The notes under the pieces: generated by a model | The model's input: only the letters and a program-made list of their open reading frames with translations | What the model was told of the DNA's origin: nothing | Databases searched by the model: none | Shown: piece by piece, positions 48,208 through 53,059 of the stretch | How positions within the stretch are numbered: the stretch's first letter is position 1 | How the letters are laid out: every line of letters starts with the position of its first letter | Position numbers and translations under genes: made by a program | NCBI GenBank assembly: GCA_964430565.1 | Contig: CAYSFD010000034.1 | Coordinates: 1-53,059 of the forward strand | DNA from: VBDM01 sp964430565 | GTDB lineage: Bacteria; Pseudomonadota; Gammaproteobacteria; Burkholderiales; SG8-39 | Reading direction: 5' to 3' | Length of the DNA stretch: 53,059 nt

Positions 48208-49623
48208 TTATCTCCCGCCCGCGTACAGCTTGACGAGCCGATAGAGGAACTCGTGTCCTTCGTAGAGCGAGCGCACCCGGATGCGCTCGTTCAAGCCATG
48301 CACGCCGGAGCCGTCCGGGTCGCGGAACATGCCGTTCACGCCGTAGGTCGGGATGCCCGCGTTGATCGTGAAACGGCCGTCGGTCGCGGCTACGAGCAAC
48401 GTCGGCACCACCGGCACGCCCGGAAACATCTGCGCGCTCACCGCCTCGACCGGCCCGAGTATCTCGCGCGTGAGCGGCGGCGGGGGCGAGAGGGTCGGCT
48501 CGTGCGTCGGCGTGATTTTGATCTTGTCGTTGGCCATTACCCGCGCGAGCGTCTGCTGCACTTCGGCGACCGATTCTCCCGGCAGGATGCGGCAGTTCAC
48601 CGTGGCGCGCGCGCGCTGGGGCAGGGCGTTGGTCGCGTGCCCGGCCTCGAGCATGGTGGCGACGCAGGTGGTGCGGAAGGTCGAGTTGTTGCCCGCGGTC
48701 GCGGACAGGCGCGCGATCGCTTCGGCGTCGGGCGGCTCGCGCAGGATCGCCTTCATGTCGGCGGCGGTCTGCCCGGTCTCGATGCGCGACATCTGCTCGA
48801 AATAGGCGCGCGTGGTGGCCGAGAGCCTGAACGGGAAGTCGTGGGCGCCTAGGCGCGCGAGGCCGCCTGCAAGATGGGTGATCGCGTTGTCCTTCACCGG
48901 CCGCGAGCTGTGCCCGCCGGGGTTGGTCACTTCGAGCTGGTAGGTTTGAAATACTTTCTCGCCCGCCTGGATGGTCATGCGCAGATATTTGCCGTTCTTG
49001 TCGAGCAGGCCGTTGCCGCCTTCGTTGAGCGCGAACTCGGCGTCGATCAGATTGCGGTGGTTCTTGAGCAGATGCACGATTCCGCTGAAATTCGAAGGAA
49101 TAATTTCTTCGTCGCAGGTCGCGACCAGGACGAGGTCGCGGTCCGGGCGATAGCCCTCCTGCCTGTAACGGATGAGATTGGCGACGAACACCGCCACCAT
49201 CGCCTTGTCGTCCGACGCGCCGCGAGCGTAGAAGTAGCCGTTTTCCTCGACCAGCTTGAACGGGTCGCGCTGCCAATCCTCGCGTTTCGCCTCGACCACA
49301 TCGAGATGACCGAGCAGCATGATCGGTTTTTTCGCGCCGGTGCCGCGGTAGCGCGCCACGAGATTGCCCTTATTCGGCCCCCCTGGCGGCACGAGGACCT
49401 GAACGTCCTGCGCGGGCAGACCTCCCGCCTTCAAGCGCCCGGCCATCGCTTCCGCCGCGGCGGTACAACTGCCGGCCGAATCAGTGGTGTTGATCTCGAC
49501 GAGCTCCTGGTAGATCGCGCGCAGTTGCTCCTGCGCGGGCGTGAGCCCGCCACCCTGCGCGTGAGCGTGGAGTACGAGCGATGCTGCGAAGGCGATCCAA
49601 ACTACGCGGCAAAGTACTTTCAT
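48208..49623 (-). CDS. M20-family metallopeptidase, exported
   Basis: A 471-residue M20 peptidase with a signal peptide (about 1-22, ending Ala-His-Ala-Gln). Metal and catalytic landmarks: Leu-Leu-Gly-His-Leu-Asp-Val-Val (about 103-110), Arg-Gly-Ala-Ser-Asp-Asp-Lys (about 134-140), Cys-Asp-Glu-Glu (about 169-172), Glu-Gly-Gly-Asn-Gly and a C-terminal Gly-Val-His-Gly-Leu-Asn-Glu. It is a zinc-dependent exopeptidase or amidohydrolase acting in the periplasm. Start 49623 is fixed by GGAGAAAGG directly upstream. It converges on the LETM1-like gene. Confidence 0.91.
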   Translation of the reverse strand: MKVLCRVVWIAFAASLVLHAHAQGGGLTPAQEQLRAIYQELVEINTTDSAGSCTAAAEAMAGRLKAGGLPAQDVQVLVPPGGPNKGNLVARYRGTGAKKPIMLLGHLDVVEAKREDWQRDPFKLVEENGYFYARGASDDKAMVAVFVANLIRYRQEGYRPDRDLVLVATCDEEIIPSNFSGIVHLLKNHRNLIDAEFALNEGGNGLLDKNGKYLRMTIQAGEKVFQTYQLEVTNPGGHSSRPVKDNAITHLAGGLARLGAHDFPFRLSATTRAYFEQMSRIETGQTAADMKAILREPPDAEAIARLSATAGNNSTFRTTCVATMLEAGHATNALPQRARATVNCRILPGESVAEVQQTLARVMANDKIKITPTHEPTLSPPPPLTREILGPVEAVSAQMFPGVPVVPTLLVAATDGRFTINAGIPTYGVNGMFRDPDGSGVHGLNERIRVRSLYEGHEFLYRLVKLYAGGR

Positions 49624-49673
49624 GCCTTTCTCCAATGTCGAATGAACTGCGGCGAGGGTTGGGCGTCGCCTCG

Positions 49674-50120
49674 TTACGCGGCAATTTCCGCCTCGACGAG
49701 CTTGGCAAGGAGCGTAAGCGATTCTTGCCAGCCCAGATAGCAAGCCTCCAGAGGAATGACGGCGGGTATGCCTTCCTGCACGATGTTCAACTCGGTTCCG
49801 CAGGACACCTTCTTCAAGGACACTGTAACCTGCATCTGCCCGGGTAAATTTTGGTCGTCGAACTTGTCCGTGTAGCGAATGCGTTCGTGTGGCACCAGCT
49901 CGAGATACTCTCCGCCGAACGAGTGGCTCTGGCCTGTCGTGAAGTTAGTGAACGACATCCTGTGGGTCCCCCCAACTTTGGCGTCCATCTGATGGACCTT
50001 GCCCGTGAAGCCGTTTGGCGGAAGCCATTTGGCCATGGCATCAGGATCGAGGAACGCCCGATAGACGCGCTCCGGCGTCGCACGGAGCACACGGTGAAGC
50101 CGGACGGTGTTATTGGACAT
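49674..50120 (-). CDS. SRPBCC (AHSA1/START-like) domain protein
   Basis: A 148-residue protein of the SRPBCC/AHSA1 family. Typical positions are Arg-Val-Leu-Arg-Ala-Thr-Pro-Glu-Arg-Val-Tyr-Arg-Ala-Phe (about 9-22), Asp-Pro-Asp-Ala-Met-Ala-Lys-Trp-Leu-Pro-Pro (24-34) and a C-terminal helix with Gly-Trp-Gln-Glu-Ser-Leu. Members bind hydrophobic ligands or stimulate Hsp90-type partners; the role here is unknown. ATG 50120 is preferred because upstream frame sequence is Trp/His-rich with no match to the fold. It stands alone, 50 bases before the peptidase start on the same strand. Confidence 0.82.
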   Translation of the reverse strand: MSNNTVRLHRVLRATPERVYRAFLDPDAMAKWLPPNGFTGKVHQMDAKVGGTHRMSFTNFTTGQSHSFGGEYLELVPHERIRYTDKFDDQNLPGQMQVTVSLKKVSCGTELNIVQEGIPAVIPLEACYLGWQESLTLLAKLVEAEIAA

Positions 50121-50243
50121 GATTGCTTCGCCTTTCGATTGGTAGAGCGGGCTGTCGAACCGGAACGAATGGGCCGACGAATGCGCCGTGACGCCAGCAA
50201 CCAGTGGCCACCACCAGGGTTTTGGCCAGGATCTCTTGAACAA

Positions 50244-50294
50244 CTCCAATTGCGGGATTCACTACCGTCGGAAGCTCGGTGAATAGCGTTGGGC
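50244..50294. repeat. weak attC-like inverted repeat
   Basis: ATTCAC (50257-50262) and GTGAAT (50279-50284) form a short stem, and the right end has GTTGGGC (50288-50294), which fits an integron R' box. The matching left box CTCCAAT (50244-50250) is degenerate and the stem is short. It lies between two small leftward genes. Treat as a weak candidate. Confidence 0.25.
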
Positions 50295-50318
50295 GTCATT
50301 GGCGAGCCGCGGGCATCG

Positions 50319-50645
50319 CTACGGATGCGGGCCCCAGGGGGCTGCCAGCATGAGCTGCACGTTTTGGCTCCGCAGAAGTGGGCGAAGCTGTTTCGCAAAC
50401 GCCATGAAATCGGCATTCTCATAAAGTCGCTTCCAAAAGGCTCGACGATCGGCATCGCTCTCGAAGCGCCACAGATGAATTAACTGATGCAGCTCGCCTG
50501 TGTCGCTGATGAAGTAGCCAACCAGATTCTTTCCAAAACCGCCCACTTCCAAAGCAGGCCACCCTTGAGTTGCATAAAGACGCGTCACTTCCGACATTTG
50601 CCCTACTGTGACGGAGTAGGTCCGCTTTTCATAGACTTGTGGCAT
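50319..50645 (-). CDS. NIPSNAP family protein
   Basis: A 108-residue protein with NIPSNAP features: Tyr-Glu-Lys-Arg-Thr-Tyr-Ser-Val at the start, a Leu-Val-Gly-Tyr-Phe-Ile-Ser-Asp-Thr-Gly strand (about 41-50), Leu-Ile-His-Leu-Trp-Arg-Phe-Glu-Ser (about 55-63) and a helix with Arg-Arg-Ala-Phe-Trp. These are small ferredoxin-like-fold dimers of unknown biochemical role. It stands alone between two intergenic inverted repeats. No ribosome site is evident. Confidence 0.82.
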   Translation of the reverse strand: MPQVYEKRTYSVTVGQMSEVTRLYATQGWPALEVGGFGKNLVGYFISDTGELHQLIHLWRFESDADRRAFWKRLYENADFMAFAKQLRPLLRSQNVQLMLAAPWGPHP

Positions 50646-50667
50646 GTCGTGGTCCCATTATTTGTTG

Positions 50668-50767
50668 GCCAAACTCGTGGTGCGCTGCCTTGTATGACGC
50701 CGAATGTGGCGCTCACCGGCGTGCGCCAGCTTCCTGGCGTGCGTGCGCGTGCAGCAGCGGGTTAGGG
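50668..50767. repeat. hairpin with weak attC-like boxes
   Basis: A stem around GCGCCAG-CTTC-CTGGCG (about 50723-50741), extendable with G-T pairs, lies between two small leftward genes. Read on the minus strand, CCCTAAC (50761-50767) and GTTTGGC (50668-50674) could act as R'' and R' boxes of a 100-bp attC, but the arms pair poorly. It may simply be a structured 3' end. Confidence 0.2.
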
Positions 50768-51169
50768 AGCTTTTTTGGGAAGTGCCGGAAACTGAGGTAG
50801 TTCATCGGTGATATCAAACCACGGCGCCCTATTGGCAACAAAAACATGAAACTTGGGTTTTACCCCCGGATCATCATCGAGCGCACCGAGCGGAAGTCCA
50901 TAGATGGACGGGTCGTGATCGAAACGGCTAAGCAGAGGCGATCCACAGACGCGGCAAAAACCTCGATGATTGCCGGGCGACGACTCGTAATAGGTCACAA
51001 GTTCTTCACCCCGAACCCAACGGAAGTCTGCTGCTCTCACGCGAGCACGGCTGCGGAACGCCGCGCCGTGCGCTTTGCGGCACATTGAGCAATGGCAGTT
51101 GAGAGCCCCCGAAAGTACACCGGAGATTTCGTACCGCACACCATCGCATAAACAACTACCGCGTAGCAT
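50762..51169 (-). CDS. GFA-family (glutathione-dependent formaldehyde-activating-like) protein
   Basis: A 135-residue zinc protein. The GFA-type Cys pattern is visible: Gly-Ser-Cys-Leu-Cys-Asp-Gly-Val-Arg-Tyr (4-13), Cys-His-Cys-Ser-Met-Cys-Arg-Lys (about 25-32) and Phe-Cys-Arg-Val-Cys-Gly-Ser-Pro (about 76-83). Members bind two zinc ions; few are proven S-hydroxymethylglutathione synthases, so most have unknown roles. ATG 51169 has AGGGAGCG upstream. A plausible sigma-70-type promoter lies 28-57 bases upstream. Confidence 0.88.
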   Translation of the reverse strand: MLRGSCLCDGVRYEISGVLSGALNCHCSMCRKAHGAAFRSRARVRAADFRWVRGEELVTYYESSPGNHRGFCRVCGSPLLSRFDHDPSIYGLPLGALDDDPGVKPKFHVFVANRAPWFDITDELPQFPALPKKAP

Positions 51170-51196
51170 GACGCTCCCTAATGGGAATTGGTTGAC

Positions 51197-51226
51197 AAGA
51201 TAGTTGACACTTCGATCGGTTCGCAA
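51197..51226 (-). promoter_or_regulatory. candidate promoter of the GFA-family gene with flanking direct repeats
   Basis: On the minus strand a -35-like TTGCGA (complement of 51221-51226) and a -10-like TATCTT (complement of 51197-51202) are 18 bp apart, ending 28 bases before the ATG. Two copies of GTTGACA (plus-strand 51191-51197 and 51203-51209), 12 bp apart, flank the -10 and could bind a regulator on one face of the helix. Confidence 0.35.
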
Positions 51227-51425
51227 GTTGCCATTCTGCTCCGGCCACAGGTCATCGTTCAAGCTGGTCTGGGTGCTACTGCAAATGCCGTCCGAGACAC
51301 GAACCGACTATAGCCCGGCTGCGAAGGGAGCAAGAACCACGGGAAAATGCAACGGCGTCGCGGCAGGCGTGATCAGGCATTTGCTGGCTAGGTTCCAAGG
51401 CGGGACGTGCCGCCGCCCTAAGTCG

Positions 51426-51452
51426 CTGGATTCCCGCTTTCGCGGGAATGAC
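51426..51452. repeat. intergenic copy of the palindrome found inside uvrA
   Basis: ATTCCCGC-TTTC-GCGGGAAT (51430-51449) within a 27-base segment that is an exact reverse complement of uvrA positions 25093-25119. Here it lies just past the stop of the class II aldolase gene, where it could act as a 3' hairpin. It shows that the uvrA insertion is a dispersed genomic repeat. Confidence 0.85.
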
Positions 51453-51459
51453 AAAGCAC

Positions 51460-52236
51460 TTACTCGCGGTACGACGGATCGATCGAGTCGAGCTTCTTGA
51501 TTAGCGCCGGCCATTCGAGCAGGCCGAGCTTGCGGCGCACGCCGGGTTGATAGAGATGCGATGCGTCTTCGATGATCTTGCGCGGCGGGAGCGAGATCTC
51601 GGTGTTGCAGGCGAGCGTGGTGACCTGCAGCTGGCAGGCGCGCTCAAGGCGAAAGATGTTGTCGAACGCCTGCGGGATGCTTGCGCCGACGATGAGCAGC
51701 CCGTGGTTCCTCAGGATCATCGCCTCGCGATTCCCCAAGTCGCGCACCAGGCGCTCCTGCTCGTCCAGGTTGATCGCGATCCCTTCGTAGTCGTGATAGC
51801 CGATGTCGATGAAGCGCATCGCGGTCTGCGCGAACGGCATGAGGCCGGCTTTCATCGCCGACACCGCCATTCCCGCGATCGTATGCGTATGGATGACGCA
51901 GTCCACCTCGTGCCGCGCGCGGTGGATGGCGCTGTGGATCACGAAGCCCGCGCGGTTGATGTCGTACTCGGTCGGATTGAAGAGGATCTTGCCGTCGAGG
52001 TCGAGCTTGATGAAGCACGAGGCATGCATCTGCTCGTAGAGCAGGCCGTAGGGATTGATGAGGAAGGCGTTATCTTCTCCCGGCACGCGGGTCGAGATGT
52101 GGTTGGCGATCATCTCGTCCATGCCGTAGAGGTGCACCAGCCGGTAGGCGGCGGCGAGGTCGACGCGCTTGGCCCACTCTCCGGGGCTGACCTGTTCGCG
52201 GACGGATTTCTGCTTCTTGATGCGGGCGACGCTCAT
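51460..52236 (-). CDS. class II aldolase/adducin family protein
   Basis: A 258-residue class II aldolase-fold protein. Zinc ligands are probably in Cys-Val-Ile-His-Thr-His-Thr (His-x-His, about 119-125) and a later His in Tyr-His-Asp-Tyr. Other landmarks are Ala-Asn-His-Ile-Ser-Thr-Arg-Val-Pro, Asn-Pro-Tyr-Gly-Leu-Leu-Tyr and Leu-Arg-Asn-His-Gly-Leu-Leu-Ile-Val-Gly. Members act as L-fuculose-phosphate-type aldolases, epimerases or decarboxylases. Met 52236 (Met-Ser-Val-Ala-Arg) is the likely start; the frame upstream is Cys/Phe-rich non-matching sequence. It is divergent from the Fe-S subunit gene across 193 bases. Confidence 0.86.
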   Translation of the reverse strand: MSVARIKKQKSVREQVSPGEWAKRVDLAAAYRLVHLYGMDEMIANHISTRVPGEDNAFLINPYGLLYEQMHASCFIKLDLDGKILFNPTEYDINRAGFVIHSAIHRARHEVDCVIHTHTIAGMAVSAMKAGLMPFAQTAMRFIDIGYHDYEGIAINLDEQERLVRDLGNREAMILRNHGLLIVGASIPQAFDNIFRLERACQLQVTTLACNTEISLPPRKIIEDASHLYQPGVRRKLGLLEWPALIKKLDSIDPSYRE

Positions 52237-52429
52237 GGAAGGCTCATAGGCGAATGTCGACGTAGTACATAGTAAACAGCATAGACGAAATCCTGGAAAG
52301 AAGCGGCGGGACCCTGTGCAACGCGCTGCAACATGGAGTCTCCAGCCCATTGACCCATTGTGTTGGGGACGCCCCGGTGGTAACTTTACCCAAGCAGGAA
52401 CAAGTCCGACCAACCCTTAGGAGGAGCCG

Positions 52430-52888
52430 ATGGCTTCGATTGCATTTTCGCTCAATGGGAAACCCGTCCGGGTGGAAGCCGAGCCGGATGCGCCGCTCTT
52501 GTGGGTAGTCCGGGAGCACCTCAAGCTGATGGGCACCAAGTTCGGCTGCGGCATCGCGCAGTGCGGCGCCTGCACCGTCCACATCGAAGGCAGCCCGACC
52601 CGGTCGTGCGTCACGCCCGTCTCGTCGGTGGCCGGCAAGAAGGTCACCACCATCGAAGGCCTGTCACCCGACTCGAGCCACGCGCTGCAGAAGGCCTGGG
52701 TCGCCGAACAGGTGCCGCAGTGCGGCTACTGCCAGTCGGGCCAGATCATGCAGGCGGCGGCGCTGCTGGCGAAGAACCCCAAGCCGACGCGCGACGAGAT
52801 CGTCGCGCACATGAACGGCAACATCTGCCGTTGCGGAACCTACCAGCGGATCGTTCGCGCAATCCAGCGCGCGGCGAAGGAGGCCTGA
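52430..52888 (+). CDS. iorA: 2Fe-2S subunit of an isoquinoline 1-oxidoreductase-type Mo hydroxylase
   Basis: A 152-residue iron-sulfur subunit with all eight Cys: C40, C45, C48 and C60 for the plant-type cluster, C98, C101, C133 and C135 for the helical cluster (Cys-Gly-Tyr-Cys-Gln-Ser-Gly and Cys-Arg-Cys-Gly-Thr-Tyr). The Cys-Gln-Ser-Gly-Gln variant and the following Tat-exported large subunit are typical of the two-subunit IorAB/periplasmic aldehyde oxidase type, which uses cytochromes instead of FAD. The start has AGGAGGAG upstream. The large-subunit gene starts three bases after the stop. Confidence 0.9.
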   Translation: MASIAFSLNGKPVRVEAEPDAPLLWVVREHLKLMGTKFGCGIAQCGACTVHIEGSPTRSCVTPVSSVAGKKVTTIEGLSPDSSHALQKAWVAEQVPQCGYCQSGQIMQAAALLAKNPKPTRDEIVAHMNGNICRCGTYQRIVRAIQRAAKEA

Positions 52889-52891
52889 GCC

Positions 52892-53059
52892 ATGGACCAG
52901 AAAACAGATCGGGGAATTCTCGACACCACCATCAGCCGGCGCGAATTTATCGCCGGCACGGGCGGACTGACGTTTTCCTTTGTGCTGGGGGGAAGCCTCC
53001 TCGGCCGGGCATCGGACGTGCTCGCTGCGGAGCCAGGCATGAAGATGAACGCGTGGGTG
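52892..53059 (+). CDS. iorB: Tat-exported large (Mo-binding) subunit, 5' part cut by window end
   Basis: Only 56 codons are visible. Residues 16-45 form a Tat signal: Ser-Arg-Arg-Glu-Phe-Ile-Ala-Gly-Thr-Gly-Gly followed by a hydrophobic run and Ala-Ala-Glu-Pro. The mature start Met-Lys-Met-Asn-Ala-Trp-Val matches the opening of IorB-like molybdopterin subunits. With the adjacent small subunit it would be a periplasmic or membrane-facing Mo hydroxylase of an N-heterocycle or aldehyde. The catalytic domains lie beyond the window. Confidence 0.82.
   Translation, partial: MDQKTDRGILDTTISRREFIAGTGGLTFSFVLGGSLLGRASDVLAAEPGMKMNAWV

Noticed and set aside
49624..49680. GTTACGC box and a short CGAGG/CCTCG stem as another attC site
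   Set aside because: The stem is only 5 bp, no matching left box is present, and part of it overlaps the SRPBCC coding end.

Overview
This is a high-GC bacterial window that reads as a member of the Betaproteobacteria, most likely Burkholderiales or a near relative from soil, sediment or water. The reasons are three separate Bug-type (TctC) periplasmic binding proteins, which are typical of that group, a 555-residue EttA, an NfeD/slipin pair, a tandem-fused UvrA of 1945 residues, and repeated CO-dehydrogenase-type oxidoreductase and TRAP genes. No rRNA, tRNA or CRISPR array was seen. The content is mostly chromosomal catabolism and signalling, with small accessory patches.

Layout. (1) 1-2000: small orphan genes (GYD, DUF1801-like, DUF998-like) interleaved with two well-formed attC-like recombination sites and one half site. 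This looks like integron cassettes without a visible integrase. (2) 2.0-8.2 kb: a Bug binding protein and a cupin, then a leftward catabolic group (amidohydrolase, alpha/beta hydrolase, Ldh-type dehydrogenase, 3-hydroxyacyl-CoA dehydrogenase-like). (3) 8.4-10.6 kb: nfeD plus slipin. (4) 10.6-13 kb: an RraA-like aldolase, an aspartate dehydrogenase-like protein and two divergent FlK-like hotdog thioesterases. (5) 13-16.5 kb: aminopeptidase N and pirin. (6) 16.6-21.9 kb: a 1299-residue PAS/GAF/GGDEF/EAL protein and a membrane diguanylate cyclase. (7) 22-27.8 kb: double-length uvrA carrying four in-frame palindromic repeat insertions. (8) 27.9-34.9 kb: a leftward seven-gene set, a TRAP transporter (DctP, DctQ, DctM) followed by a molybdenum hydroxylase (FAD, 2Fe-2S, and a Mo-binding subunit split into two genes). 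(9) 35-36.4 kb: a histidine-kinase remnant, an unknown basic protein, and a VapC/Phd-like toxin-antitoxin pair with a palindromic operator. (10) 36.5-38.7 kb: a sulfatase coupled to a Bug protein. (11) 38.9-44.4 kb: chemoreceptor, EttA, and a third GGDEF protein. (12) 44.5-49.6 kb: Bug protein, extradiol-dioxygenase-like protein, MetE-like protein, a small membrane protein, and an M20 peptidase. (13) 49.7-51.2 kb: three small single-domain genes with weak inverted repeats between them. (14) 51.4-53.06 kb: class II aldolase, then the start of a divergent isoquinoline-1-oxidoreductase-type operon cut by the window end.

The catabolic genes fit an organism that scavenges organic acids and aromatic compounds: binding proteins or TRAP capture the substrate, and Mo-hydroxylases, a ring-cleavage-type dioxygenase, hydrolases, dehydrogenases and thioesterases process it. 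Substrates cannot be read from sequence alone. The two strongest unusual signals are the repeat-invaded double UvrA and the integrase-less attC cluster at the left edge. All functional calls are by motif recognition without database searching.
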